Below are positions 1 through 9,356 of a stretch of 64,000 nucleotides of DNA, piece after piece; the first letter of the stretch is position 1, and each line of letters starts with the position of its first letter. The position numbers and the translations under genes are program-made. This DNA is from an uncultured Bacteroidales bacterium (GTDB lineage: Bacteria > Bacteroidota > Bacteroidia > Bacteroidales > Paludibacteraceae). The notes below the pieces were generated by a model. The model made no database searches. It was given only the letters and a program-made list of their open reading frames with translations, and was not told the origin of the DNA. The stretch covers positions 62,001 to 126,000 of the forward strand of contig CAMKPZ010000005.1 of the NCBI GenBank assembly GCA_946414805.1, given 5' to 3'.

Positions 1-147
1 ATGCAGCGCTTGCGCCTGACCGATCTGGAAGAGCGGCTGCAGGCGCAAGGCAAGAAACTGGTAGCGATGCCTATCCGGACGCATTTCTACACACCGCATG
101 CCGATTTTGACCGACAGATACTGAATTATCTAAAGAGGAAGGAGTAA
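1..147 (+). CDS. C-terminal fragment of an unrecognised protein
   Basis: An open frame runs from the first base of the window to a TAA at 145-147 and gives about 48 residues. It is rich in charged residues and ends in LNYLKRKE. The ATG at position 1 may be internal, so the gene probably starts outside the window. Only 4 bases separate its stop from the ABC exporter that follows, so the two are probably co-transcribed. I see no domain signature and do not assign a function. Confidence 0.5.
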   Translation: MQRLRLTDLEERLQAQGKKLVAMPIRTHFYTPHADFDRQILNYLKRKE

Positions 148-151
148 ACGA

Positions 152-2008
152 ATGCATTTTATCACCTTAATACGACGGTTTGTGCCTCCCTACAAAGGGC
201 AGATGGGGTTGAATATCTTTTTCAACCTGCTGTCCACCGTGCTGTCGCTCTTCTCGTTTGCCACCATCATACCGGTGCTGCGGATCCTCTTCGGCTTGAC
301 GACGAACGAGGTGAGCCGTATTCCGCTGGAGGGGGTGAGTGGTATTCAGGAGACACTTAATGCGGTGCGGAATAACCTGTATTGTCAGCTTAACGACCAG
401 ATCGTTCTTCACGGCGCAGGGTACGTTTTGTTATGGTTAGGGGTCTTTCTGGTAGGAATGACGGCACTCAAATGCGGCGCGGTGTGGCTCGCCAATTTCT
501 TTATGGTACCGATCCGTACGGGCGTGCTGCGTGATCTGCGCAAACAACTGTATGACAAGGTGTTATCGCTGCCGATGGGATATTTCACCGAGGCACGCCG
601 CGGAGATGTCATTTCGCGAATGACGAATGATGTGAGTGAGGTGGAAGCGTCCATCATGAGTGCATTGGATATTCTCTTCAAGAACCCGATCATGATCGTT
701 GTCTATCTGACAACTTTGCTGGTGATTTCCAGGCAGCTGACATTATTCGTTCTGGCATTGCTGCCGATAGCAGTCTTCTGTATCGGACGCATCGGGCGAT
801 CGCTCAAACGTGCGTCCACCAAAGGGCAGGAGCAGAACGCCGAGATCTTATCGATGATTGATGAGACCTTGTCCGGCCAGAGGGTGGTGAAAGGATTCAA
901 CGCCCAGGACAAACTGCGGACGCGGTTCGATGCTCTGATCAATGCTACACGCGCAACCTTCAACCGCATCAACCGGCGCTATTATCTGGCACATCCGTTA
1001 TCGGAGTTTCTGGGCACCGCCCTGATTGCCGTCATCCTGTGGTTCGGCGGCATGCTGATTCTAAGCGACCACTCCATGATTGATGCCTCGACATTCATCT
1101 ATTATCTGGTGATCTTCTATTCGATCATCAATCCGGCGAAGGACCTGAGCAAAGCTTCGTACGGCATCCGCCGCGGAATGGCGTCATTGGAACGCATAGA
1201 CGCGATCCTGAATACCAAAACGAATATCGCAGAACCGGCAAACCCGCAGCCGGTGCGATTCGAAGAAAAGATAGCTTTTGAGCACGTGTCTTTCCGTTAT
1301 CAAGCGGAAAAAGAGGTGCTGACAGAGATTGATCTGGAGATCCCGAAGGGCAAGACGGTAGCTCTCGTAGGCCAGTCGGGCGGCGGCAAGACCACGATGA
1401 CGGACCTTCTGCCGCGGTTCTACGATCCGAATGCCGGCCGGATCACGCTGGACGGAACGGATATACGGAGTTTCCGGACGCACGACCTGCGGTCGCTGAT
1501 GGGAATCGTGTGTCAGGAACCGATCCTTTTCAACGACACCATTTATAACAATATCACTTTCGGCGTAGATACGACCCAACCGGCGCCGAACGGCAAGACA
1601 TGGCAAGAGGCGGTAGAGCAGGCGGCTCAGATCGCGAATGCGCATGCGTTCATTTCGCAGATGCCGGAGGGGTATCAGACGGTAATCGGCGACCGCGGAA
1701 GCCGTCTCTCGGGCGGTCAGCGCCAGCGGCTGAGTATAGCGAGAGCGGTACTCAAGAATCCGCCGATCCTGATTCTCGATGAGGCCACATCGGCACTGGA
1801 CAGCGAGTCGGAGCAGTTGGTACAAGACGCTTTGGCGCGGCTGATGAAAGAGCGCACGACGCTGGTTGTGGCACACCGTCTATCGACAATCAAACATGCC
1901 GATCTGATATGCGTGGTGCATGAAGGACGGATTGTAGAACGCGGAACACACAAGGAACTTTACGCCCTCGGCGGCTATTACACCAAACTGGTGGAGATGC
2001 AGAGGTAG
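152..2008 (+). CDS. msbA: MsbA-like ABC exporter (lipid A/lipid flippase family)
   Basis: This 618-residue half-transporter has an N-terminal membrane domain (about residues 20-330, several hydrophobic spans) fused to a nucleotide-binding domain. The domain carries Walker A GQSGGGKTT near residue 407, signature LSGGQRQR near 519, Walker B ILILDEATSALD near 540, and an H-loop in VVAHRLSTI. Length and order match homodimeric type IV exporters such as MsbA, which flips lipid A-core across the inner membrane. Specificity inside this family cannot be read from sequence, so a multidrug or other lipid substrate is possible. It lies 13 bases before mnmA, and the two probably share a transcript. Confidence 0.85.
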   Translation: MHFITLIRRFVPPYKGQMGLNIFFNLLSTVLSLFSFATIIPVLRILFGLTTNEVSRIPLEGVSGIQETLNAVRNNLYCQLNDQIVLHGAGYVLLWLGVFLVGMTALKCGAVWLANFFMVPIRTGVLRDLRKQLYDKVLSLPMGYFTEARRGDVISRMTNDVSEVEASIMSALDILFKNPIMIVVYLTTLLVISRQLTLFVLALLPIAVFCIGRIGRSLKRASTKGQEQNAEILSMIDETLSGQRVVKGFNAQDKLRTRFDALINATRATFNRINRRYYLAHPLSEFLGTALIAVILWFGGMLILSDHSMIDASTFIYYLVIFYSIINPAKDLSKASYGIRRGMASLERIDAILNTKTNIAEPANPQPVRFEEKIAFEHVSFRYQAEKEVLTEIDLEIPKGKTVALVGQSGGGKTTMTDLLPRFYDPNAGRITLDGTDIRSFRTHDLRSLMGIVCQEPILFNDTIYNNITFGVDTTQPAPNGKTWQEAVEQAAQIANAHAFISQMPEGYQTVIGDRGSRLSGGQRQRLSIARAVLKNPPILILDEATSALDSESEQLVQDALARLMKERTTLVVAHRLSTIKHADLICVVHEGRIVERGTHKELYALGGYYTKLVEMQR

Positions 2009-2021
2009 TAGAAAGACAAAG

Positions 2022-3149
2022 ATGGATCAACCAGCAATCATAAATAATCAATCATCAAAGACAAAACCACGGGTTTTGCTCGGAATGTCCGGAGGAATAG
2101 ACTCCACGGTCAGCGCCATGCTTCTAATGGAGCAGGGTTATGAGGTGGTGGGTGTAACTTTCCGCACGTACGACTCAATCAAGGAGTCGTGTCTGGCGAG
2201 GGAGAAAGGCTGCTGCTCCATTGAGTCCATCATGGAGGCGAAGCACAACGCCGAGCAGATGGGCTTTGAACATTATATTGTAGATTTCCGCGATACTTTC
2301 CGGCAGTGCGTCATTCAGAATTTCATCGACGAATATATGTCCGGGCGCACACCCAACCCCTGCGTGCTATGCAACAGCCATATCAAATGGGGTGAGTTAA
2401 TGCGTGTGGCGGACGAGCACGGATGCCAGTATATCGCAACTGGTCATTATGCCCGTATCGTGGAACGCGACGGGCATGTCTATCTGGCGAACGCCGTTGA
2501 CAGTCATAAGGATCAGACCTATTTTCTGTGGATGCTGACGGAAGAGCAGTTGCGAAGGACGATCTTTCCTTTGGGCGAACTGACCAAGGAACAAGTGCGC
2601 GGGATCGCCCGTGCGCACGGGTATGTGAAGCTGGCGGAGAAGAAGGAGAGTCAGGAGATCTGTTTTGTGACGGACAATGATTACCGTTCTTTTCTTCGCG
2701 CGAATGTGCCTGATTATGAGGAACGTGTGCGTGCAGGCGAGTACGTGGATGCCGGGGGCAGGGTGTTGGGCATGCATGATGGATATGTCAATTATACCAT
2801 CGGTCAGCGCAAGGGGTTAGGTATCGCTTTGGGGCATCCCGCCTACGTGACACATATCGACGCAGAGACCAACCGTGTGACATTAGGAACGAATGAAGAC
2901 CTGTTGGCTACAACGCTCCGTTTCCGCATCGTTCACCCTTTGCATCCATTGATCCGTCAAGGGGAAGAAGCATCGGTTTTAACTGCCCGTATCCGGTATC
3001 GCTCACAGCCGGTGGAGGCAGTGCTACAAAAAACAAACGACCTCGAGGGTCGCTTGTCTTTTGCTTCGCCCGTGTGGGGCATTACGCCCGGTCAGTCCGT
3101 GGTTCTTTACCAAGACGGAATGGTCATCGGCGGCGGAATCATTCAATAG
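2022..3149 (+). CDS. mnmA: tRNA-specific 2-thiouridylase MnmA
   Basis: MnmA thiolates U34 of tRNAs for Lys, Glu and Gln in the cytoplasm. The 375-residue product has the PP-loop SGGIDS near residues 23-28 for ATP binding, the first catalytic cysteine in NPCVLCN, the second in the ESQEICFV segment, and GQRKGLGIA before the C-terminal beta domain. Length is normal. The first 15 or so residues (MDQPAIINNQSSKTK) form an extension ahead of the usual start of the family. They are encoded by a stretch rich in repeated AATCA-like words, so the true start could be slightly downstream, although no better ATG precedes the PP-loop. Confidence 0.93.
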   Translation: MDQPAIINNQSSKTKPRVLLGMSGGIDSTVSAMLLMEQGYEVVGVTFRTYDSIKESCLAREKGCCSIESIMEAKHNAEQMGFEHYIVDFRDTFRQCVIQNFIDEYMSGRTPNPCVLCNSHIKWGELMRVADEHGCQYIATGHYARIVERDGHVYLANAVDSHKDQTYFLWMLTEEQLRRTIFPLGELTKEQVRGIARAHGYVKLAEKKESQEICFVTDNDYRSFLRANVPDYEERVRAGEYVDAGGRVLGMHDGYVNYTIGQRKGLGIALGHPAYVTHIDAETNRVTLGTNEDLLATTLRFRIVHPLHPLIRQGEEASVLTARIRYRSQPVEAVLQKTNDLEGRLSFASPVWGITPGQSVVLYQDGMVIGGGIIQ

Positions 3150-3158
3150 GATTCACGA

Positions 3159-3710
3159 TTACTTTTTGAAGTAACGGTTGTAGAGACCTTGGAAGCCGGC
3201 ACCATGGCGGGCTTCGTCTTTCGCCATCTCATGCACGGTGTCATGGATAGCGTCGAGGTTCAGCTCTTTGGCACGTTTGGCGATAGCGAACTTGTCTTCG
3301 CAAGCACCCGCTTCAGCCAGCATACGTTTCTCCAGGTTAGTCTTGGTATCCCAAACCACTTCGCCTAACAACTCAGCGAACTTAGCGCAGTGCTCAGCTT
3401 CTTCGTATGCGTACTGACGGAAGGCGGCAGCGATCTCGGGATACCCCTCGCGGTCTGCCTGACGCGCCATAGCCAGATATTGTCCTACCTCCGTAGCCTC
3501 GCCCATGAAATGTGCGCGCAGACCGTCATGGATAAGCGGATCCTCAACATCTTTGGCTACGCCGACGATATGTTCGCAAGCCCACGCCAGACCTTTGCTC
3601 TCGTCAGCCACTTTCCATTCCACTACTTGTTTGCATTGCGGGCAACGCTCCGGTGCCTCGGTCCCCTCGTGTACATAGCCACAGATGGGGCAGATAAATT
3701 TCTTCGTCAT
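3159..3710 (-). CDS. rbr: Reverse-type rubrerythrin (rubredoxin domain first)
   Basis: The 183-residue protein begins with a rubredoxin-like iron site (CPICGY and CPQC, residues 8-26), followed by a four-helix ferritin-like domain. The diiron ligands lie in [28 protein letters not shown] and [10 protein letters not shown]. Rubrerythrins reduce hydrogen peroxide in the cytoplasm of anaerobes, and this domain order is the 'reverse' type common in gut Bacteroidetes. It has its own promoter at 3757-3788 and points at the end of mnmA with only 9 bases between the two stops. Monocistronic expression fits an oxidative-stress gene, but no regulator site is visible. Confidence 0.92.
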   Translation of the reverse strand: MTKKFICPICGYVHEGTEAPERCPQCKQVVEWKVADESKGLAWACEHIVGVAKDVEDPLIHDGLRAHFMGEATEVGQYLAMARQADREGYPEIAAAFRQYAYEEAEHCAKFAELLGEVVWDTKTNLEKRMLAEAGACEDKFAIAKRAKELNLDAIHDTVHEMAKDEARHGAGFQGLYNRYFKK

Positions 3711-3756
3711 AGTTGATTTACTTTAAAGGTTTATAAAAAGATTTAATTAACCGGTG

Positions 3757-3788
3757 CAAAGATAGTACTTTTTTTGCATATATGCAAA
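3757..3788 (-). promoter_or_regulatory. Bacteroidetes-type promoter for rubrerythrin
   Basis: Read on the minus strand: -33 box TTTG (3788-3785), 20-base spacer with an A-tract, -7 box TATCTTTG (3764-3757). The start codon of the rubrerythrin gene follows about 46 bases downstream. Confidence 0.8.
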
Positions 3789-3816
3789 TAGTTTGGCAAA
3801 AAAATCGTAATTTAAG

Positions 3817-5538
3817 TTATTTGCAGCCCTTGAAGGCATTTTTGCCGATCTCCACATCTGCTGTGAATTGGGGAGTGCGCAGGTATTTGCAGTCCAGGAA
3901 TGCGTCAGCCCCGATGGATTGAAGGGCAGTATTCCATTCAACTTCCTTGAGGCTGCGGCATTGGCAGAAGGCCCCGTCCTCAATCACCTCCAGCGCCTCG
4001 TTGAGATGCACTTTATGCAAACCGATACACTGCGCGAAGGCAGCGCGGGAGAGTCGTTTGAGAGATGCAGGAAGCGCGATCTCATCCAGCATCTTACATT
4101 CCATGAATGCTCCTTCCTCAATACGCTGGATATAATCCGGCAAGGCGATATTCTGGAGTTGCTGGCAGTTATGGAAAGCGCGTACTCCGATGCGGAATGT
4201 GCTCTTGGGAATATTGATTATCTCCAAAGCCACACATCCGGACAAGGCTTCGTCTCCAATCGCATATATGCCCTCCGGCAGATCGATCCGGTACAAACGG
4301 TTGCAACCCTGGAAGACTTGCTTGGAGAGGGAGTTGATACCCACCGGCAGCGTTACTCTCCGTATCATGGCGCAGCCGGCAAAAGCCTGTTCGCCGATGT
4401 AGGTGAGCGTAGCCGGCAGATCAATAGTTTCCAGAGAAGCACAGCCGGCGAAAGCACCGTCATCAATGCGTTTGAGATGCGATGGCAGGGTGATCTTTTT
4501 AATATTGCGGCATAAGAAGAAAGCCGCACGCGGGATCACCTCCAGATTTTCGCTCAACACCTGTTCGGAGAGCAGTTCGCAACCGTAGAAAGCCCCGGCG
4601 CCCAGCGAAAGGAGGTCCGCCGGCAGTTTGGCATTGCGCAGTTTTGCGCAGTTGTAGAAAGCAAAATTGTCTACCTTGTGAACAGAGGACGGTATGATAA
4701 CATCCGTCAGACTTTCACACCCGATAAAAGCGGCAGTAGGAATGGCGGAGACGGTCTGCGGGATCTCAACCGATTTGAGCGTCTTGCGGTTCGCAAACGC
4801 CCTCTCCGCGATCAGGCGGATCGGCGTCTTGTTCTTGAAGACATATTTTGCGGGCAGATCATTATTGGTGGCAATGAGGCAGTCATCGATGATGAGTGCT
4901 CCTTTCTTCCATTTATTCTCATTGAGATAGATTCCGCTGCCGGTGAAAGCCTCTTCGCCTATTGAAGTGACGGAGGGCGGAATAACGATCTTCTGCAGAT
5001 TCTTGCAATCCCGGAAGGTCTCATGATCAATGCGTGCGAGTGTGGAAGGAAGATCGACCCGTTGGATGGATTTATTGCCTTTGAAAGCCCCTGCGGCAAT
5101 AAAACGAGTGTTTTCGGGCACTACAAAACGCGGTTTGATATTCTTATCCGTCGCAATAAGGATGCTGTCCATCCAGAGGCATCCCTCCGACCAGTTGGTT
5201 TTATCCAACCAGATACCGGTGCCTTCAAACGCCGAGCGATAGGCTTGCTTCAGCGTTTTTGGCAGCACGACGGATGTCAGATTCTTACATCCTTTGAACG
5301 CCTTGTCGCTGATAGCCACTACGGTGTAGGTGTTCTGCCCCACGACGATGGTCTCCGGGATGAAGAGTTCTCCCGCAGCACGCGGGTTGAGCGCCACTTC
5401 CGCCGTCAGCAGATTCTCATCCGTGGTGTAGAAAACATCTTGATACTGCGCTTCCGCTGCCCGGAGAGCAATACTAACGCAAACGGCGACCGGTAACAGA
5501 ATATGCCGCTTCGCCCACTTGGATAAACAATTGGCCAT
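3817..5538 (-). CDS. BspA-like leucine-rich repeat protein, secreted
   Basis: After a basic start and hydrophobic segment (a signal peptide to about residue 30), the 573-residue protein consists of about 20 repeats of 23 residues. They follow the LRR_5 pattern: AFxGCxxLxxIxLPxxLxxI. The last repeat ends exactly at the C-terminus, with no anchor or sorting tail. BspA-type repeats mediate binding to host proteins or other cells in Tannerella and Treponema; here only the fold can be claimed. The chosen ATG overlaps the PL9-like gene by 65 bases. It is kept because it supplies the signal peptide and no later ATG does. It is the last gene of the long minus-strand run. Confidence 0.85.
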   Translation of the reverse strand: MANCLSKWAKRHILLPVAVCVSIALRAAEAQYQDVFYTTDENLLTAEVALNPRAAGELFIPETIVVGQNTYTVVAISDKAFKGCKNLTSVVLPKTLKQAYRSAFEGTGIWLDKTNWSEGCLWMDSILIATDKNIKPRFVVPENTRFIAAGAFKGNKSIQRVDLPSTLARIDHETFRDCKNLQKIVIPPSVTSIGEEAFTGSGIYLNENKWKKGALIIDDCLIATNNDLPAKYVFKNKTPIRLIAERAFANRKTLKSVEIPQTVSAIPTAAFIGCESLTDVIIPSSVHKVDNFAFYNCAKLRNAKLPADLLSLGAGAFYGCELLSEQVLSENLEVIPRAAFFLCRNIKKITLPSHLKRIDDGAFAGCASLETIDLPATLTYIGEQAFAGCAMIRRVTLPVGINSLSKQVFQGCNRLYRIDLPEGIYAIGDEALSGCVALEIINIPKSTFRIGVRAFHNCQQLQNIALPDYIQRIEEGAFMECKMLDEIALPASLKRLSRAAFAQCIGLHKVHLNEALEVIEDGAFCQCRSLKEVEWNTALQSIGADAFLDCKYLRTPQFTADVEIGKNAFKGCK

Positions 5539-7615
5539 CTTTTATGTATTTGTTGTGAATTATTGAGAATTGCTGATTTTCAATATCTTGTGTGTGTTTG
5601 TTGTCGATCCCTAATAAATAACAGATAGCGTTCTCTATCAGGTGTTTACCATCTTCCGTGAGGTGAGTCGTCGAATACTCCGACACACCGATCATCAGCA
5701 TCTTCTGCGGCAAGGTAGTGCCGTTGCATTTGGTGCCGGCCGGCAGTTCCGCGATCGTAGTGTAGTCGGATCTCGAAGCAGGGGAAGCGATCGCGGTAAT
5801 GCCGGTGGTATTGGTCCATTGGGAGATGGCAGTGACGGCATTTGTGTTACACTCGCTGAAGAGTTGCAGTTCTCCATCCGTGAGCGTGAGTCCCTCAAAG
5901 ACAGGATGATCCGTCTGCGAAACGGAGATGCTGAGATCATCTGTGTTGACCGCTGTGCCCCAGTTCCATACGCTTGCTTTGAGCAGGAAAGGCTTGAGAA
6001 GAAGCATAGGCTTGTCGTACCCTTTGAGGGACGCGAATCCCGTAGCACTGCTGTTGGGTTTGGGTCCCAGAACAATTACTTCGTAGGCACTATAGTCGAT
6101 CTCAGGATCAGAAGCATCGGTCTCTACTATCCATAGCGAGTCATTCTTACGCAGATAAGAGAGTAGAGCTTTGTCCTCCGCGCATTTAGGGACGGTGACA
6201 AATGCTATGGCGTGGGATCCTTCAGGCTGAGTGGCAGGAATGGTATCTTCGGGTTCGGGATCGTGCCTCTCTCCCTCTGTCTCATAGCATCCCAAATCCG
6301 GCGCTGTGCCATTATAGCCGAGATTGAGATCAATACCGGCATCAATGAGTATAGATCCTTCTTTAAGACGAAGACACGTGCCTTCCGCCAGACTGCCATT
6401 TATGTTGCGCGGCGCGAGGATCTGAACGGTGTCCAACGATAGAAAATCAGAAGAGGAGCAGGAAAATCCGTTATTCCACGTGTTATGATCGTTGGCTATG
6501 ACTGTCTGTGATTTAGGTTGATCCGCATTCTTGCCGCTGAGGCTGATATTATTCTGTATCGAATTGGTGCCATAAGCTGTGGTGAAGCCGAAATTATAGC
6601 CGTTAGCGTATGCTGTGTTGTTATACACCCACATGGTGCCGCCGTTGTTGTTTTGGTCAAAACCACGCTCCCTGTTCGCTACTGCGAGGCAATGATGGAT
6701 GAGGATCTTATGGTCCGTGTATCCGCCTCCCATCTTGAAACCATTACCGTTTCCCAAATTAGGGAATTGCTCCAACGAAACAGTAATTGTATTGCCATAC
6801 CGATCGACAACAGAAGTCCCTACACGTTGATCAAACCAAGCTTTATCCACGCCTGTTGCGCGCGGATTCCGGGACATGTCGTAGTATGCCTGACCGTTTT
6901 GATAGCAGATGCAGTTCTCGATGACAGTATTCGAAGAACTCACACGCTGGAAGAAATCCCATCCGTCATCAGAGTTGTTCCATGCGCGGCAGCCTATATA
7001 GCGGTTTCCGGCTCCTGTGAATTGTTTGTCCGCAAAACCGTCTGCGTTTCCGCCGAAGTTAGCAGGTCCATTTTGATTTTTAGACGGAGCAAAGCCCTCT
7101 TCGTAATCAAAATTATCATGACTATCGACATTAAGGATCACGTTATTACCGCCTTTCTTCATCTGGCAGCCGGTGTCAGCGGAACCATAGATATCCAGAT
7201 TTTCGAAGAGACAATAGGACCCTTCATTATAGAGATTGTTCTTTCCGGACCAGGCAATCGCCAGATCCTTGATATGTACATAGAGTGATTGTTCATGGAC
7301 GGTGATGCCTCGTGTGCCGTAAGGCACTTTATGAAAATCAAGCGTCACCTTTTCCCCCGGATAGCCGGAGATAACGATGCGTTTGGATGAAGATCCTTGT
7401 TTGTTGATACTGAATTTATCCGAAAACTCATATGTGCCTTCTAACAGATAAAGTGTATCGCCCGGATTTTTCAGTTTACTGACTCCGGAGGCAAAAGAAG
7501 TCGGATTGGCATAAGAGTTACCTGAGCCGCTTCCATTAGGCGAAGCATAGTAGGTGGCGGCACAGAGGGTAAGTGAGCAAGCACCCAAAAGTAAAGTAAA
7601 TAAGATTTTTTTCAT
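5474..7615 (-). CDS. PL9-like secreted polysaccharide lyase with C-terminal sorting-like tail
   Basis: The 713-residue product has a clear signal peptide (MKKILFTLLLGACSLTLCAA). A right-handed beta-helix domain opens with YYASPNGSGSGNSYANP, the usual opening of PL9 pectate lyases. It continues with asparagine-rich coils such as CRAWNNSDDGWDFF, GNGFKMGGGY and NNTAYANGYNFGF. Residues from about 470 form a second domain with alternating strands. The last 25 residues contain GQLFIQVGEAAYSVTG and resemble the tail of the nuclease-like protein at 8322-9356. PL9 enzymes cleave pectic or related uronans, but the substrate here is unknown. It overlaps the upstream GT2 by 4 bases (ATGA), which suggests translational coupling. 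Confidence 0.8.
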   Translation of the reverse strand: MKKILFTLLLGACSLTLCAATYYASPNGSGSGNSYANPTSFASGVSKLKNPGDTLYLLEGTYEFSDKFSINKQGSSSKRIVISGYPGEKVTLDFHKVPYGTRGITVHEQSLYVHIKDLAIAWSGKNNLYNEGSYCLFENLDIYGSADTGCQMKKGGNNVILNVDSHDNFDYEEGFAPSKNQNGPANFGGNADGFADKQFTGAGNRYIGCRAWNNSDDGWDFFQRVSSSNTVIENCICYQNGQAYYDMSRNPRATGVDKAWFDQRVGTSVVDRYGNTITVSLEQFPNLGNGNGFKMGGGYTDHKILIHHCLAVANRERGFDQNNNGGTMWVYNNTAYANGYNFGFTTAYGTNSIQNNISLSGKNADQPKSQTVIANDHNTWNNGFSCSSSDFLSLDTVQILAPRNINGSLAEGTCLRLKEGSILIDAGIDLNLGYNGTAPDLGCYETEGERHDPEPEDTIPATQPEGSHAIAFVTVPKCAEDKALLSYLRKNDSLWIVETDASDPEIDYSAYEVIVLGPKPNSSATGFASLKGYDKPMLLLKPFLLKASVWNWGTAVNTDDLSISVSQTDHPVFEGLTLTDGELQLFSECNTNAVTAISQWTNTTGITAIASPASRSDYTTIAELPAGTKCNGTTLPQKMLMIGVSEYSTTHLTEDGKHLIENAICYLLGIDNKHTQDIENQQFSIIHNKYIKDGQLFIQVGEAAYSVTGRRLR

Positions 7616-8322
7616 TGCTTTATAAAATGTATTTTCAGACGCATTATGGTGTATAAAACGATCATTTTTCCTCTAAAAGAAACCTCCGGTATGCGCTTTC
7701 TGAGTTCGGAAAAGAGGCGTTGTTCGGCTTCGGGATGCCGCTGTGAAGTGGTGCTATGCGGATTCGCGGTGTAGCGGTAGCCGGTGTAATCAATCATGCG
7801 GCAGGGAACTCCGCTGAGCCATAGATCAACCGACCAAAGGACATCCTCGTAGATCATTCCTTCTTCAAACCGCAGGTTCCGGATCGCTTCGCGGCGATAG
7901 AGCCGCATACAGGGCGAGGTGAACTGATAGCGATGTTTAGGCAACAGCGCCTTTCCGGCGATGCCATTCAGAATGCGCTGATAGCCGCTCTGTACATAAT
8001 CGCTGCCAACCGTTGCTCTCAGATGCGTTTCGCACCAATCGGGCGCAAGGCTGTCATCGGCATCCACAAACGCAATATATTCGCCCTTGGCATGCCGCAT
8101 TCCTTCGTTCCGTGCTGCCGATTGGCCTGCGTGCGGCTGCGTGTATAGTTCCACGCGCGGATCAAGTATCGTGTAGTTCTGCGCGATGGCCAACGAACCA
8201 TCCGTACTGCCGTCATCCACGAGAATGATTTGTAAATCCTTCTGCGTCTGCGCAAGGAGACTGTCAAGGCAAGCTGGCAGGTAGCGTTCGGTGTTATATA
8301 TGGGAACAATGATACTGATCAT
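7612..8322 (-). CDS. Family 2 glycosyltransferase
   Basis: A small 236-residue GT-A enzyme. It opens with ISIIVPIYNTERYL, has the nucleotide-binding DDGSTDGS near residues 36-43, and the metal-binding DADDS near residue 91. There are no membrane spans. It would transfer a sugar from a nucleotide-sugar donor; acceptor and donor are unknown. The gene shares one base with the stop of the nuclease-like gene before it (TAATG) and four with the PL9-like gene after it (ATGA), so a cytoplasmic glycosyltransferase is sandwiched between two secreted proteins. That suggests glycosylation or cell-surface glycan work linked to those exported products, but this is inference. Confidence 0.88.
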   Translation of the reverse strand: MISIIVPIYNTERYLPACLDSLLAQTQKDLQIILVDDGSTDGSLAIAQNYTILDPRVELYTQPHAGQSAARNEGMRHAKGEYIAFVDADDSLAPDWCETHLRATVGSDYVQSGYQRILNGIAGKALLPKHRYQFTSPCMRLYRREAIRNLRFEEGMIYEDVLWSVDLWLSGVPCRMIDYTGYRYTANPHSTTSQRHPEAEQRLFSELRKRIPEVSFRGKMIVLYTIMRLKIHFIKQ

Positions 8323-9356
8323 TATCGGATGCGTGTGCCGGTGATGGTGAAAAGTTGGCCATCAATCTCGATGTATAATTGCCCTCCGCGTAAGATCTTG
8401 CGTGCCGGAGCGGTCTGCTGAATATTCTCCATGCCTTCGCCGGAATCTTTACCAAGCCGCAGACCCACCAGAACGGCATCGTGGTCGGAGTACTTGTAGT
8501 TATATCCTCCGGCGGTGTTAATATGGTACGCGCGTGCGCCCGTGACTTGTTCCGCCATCGTGCTATTTGCCATCGCGTGGTCCAGAATGCCTTTCGTGCC
8601 CCTGTAGATATAAGAGTAGGCATTGGCGTCAAAACGCACTAATTGCTCTTCGTAACCTTCCTCCTCCAATGCCTCGATCGGCGCTTCACCCATGTATGAG
8701 TTCAGGTCGCCCATAACAAGGATATCCGGATCGGCAGTAATATTGCCGAGCGCATAAATCAGATTGGAGACATTCTGCAGGCGAGTGCCTTCTCCTGCGT
8801 CATCGGAAGAATCTTTCGCCTTAAAATGATTCATCGAAAGCACGAACTTCTCTTTGGTGGAATTCTCCGTAAAAGTCTGAATGCGCATTCGTGCACAGTA
8901 TTCGCCGGAACGATAGGGAGAGGTATTACTGCCGTAAGGCGTTACTTTGTCCTTACGGTAGATATATCCGGATTTCAGACTCTGGTAATTTCCCGAAGAA
9001 GCGTGTGCATACAGCCCGTCGGTGATATAGGTATAGACATTCTCGCCATAGATCGTATTCATGGCATCCACGATATACCCCAAAATATCATCGTTCCGCT
9101 CCACTTCACAGATCACCACAATATCGGCTTGCAAAGCAAGGAACGCGTTTGCCATCTTATTAGTTTTTGCCTCAAACTCATCCTGCGTGTCACATGAGGA
9201 ATTGGAGGCCTCCAGATTGGAAACATAGTTTGCCGCATTCTGTCCTACGATGCGCAGGCGTGCATCGCCCACATCAGGGATCGAGACAGGGCTTGTCCAT
9301 GCAAAGGTACAAAGGGACAACGTGCCAAGTACCCATATTAAAATATATTTCTTCAT
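8322..9356 (-). CDS. Secreted endonuclease/exonuclease/phosphatase-family protein
   Basis: The 344-residue protein has a signal peptide (MKKYILIWVLGTLSLCTFA). The catalytic set of the EEP (DNase I-like) fold follows: GQNAANYV, CEVE (metal-binding Glu), NHFKAK, GDLNSYMGE, ILDHAM and YSDHDAV at the end. These would give a metal-dependent phosphodiesterase acting outside the cytoplasm, plausibly an extracellular nuclease. The C-terminal 25 residues (ILRGGQLYIEIDGQLF then TITGTRIR) match the tail of the PL9-like protein, which points to a shared export or anchoring signal. It overlaps the upstream GT4 gene by 4 bases. Confidence 0.85.
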   Translation of the reverse strand: MKKYILIWVLGTLSLCTFAWTSPVSIPDVGDARLRIVGQNAANYVSNLEASNSSCDTQDEFEAKTNKMANAFLALQADIVVICEVERNDDILGYIVDAMNTIYGENVYTYITDGLYAHASSGNYQSLKSGYIYRKDKVTPYGSNTSPYRSGEYCARMRIQTFTENSTKEKFVLSMNHFKAKDSSDDAGEGTRLQNVSNLIYALGNITADPDILVMGDLNSYMGEAPIEALEEEGYEEQLVRFDANAYSYIYRGTKGILDHAMANSTMAEQVTGARAYHINTAGGYNYKYSDHDAVLVGLRLGKDSGEGMENIQQTAPARKILRGGQLYIEIDGQLFTITGTRIR

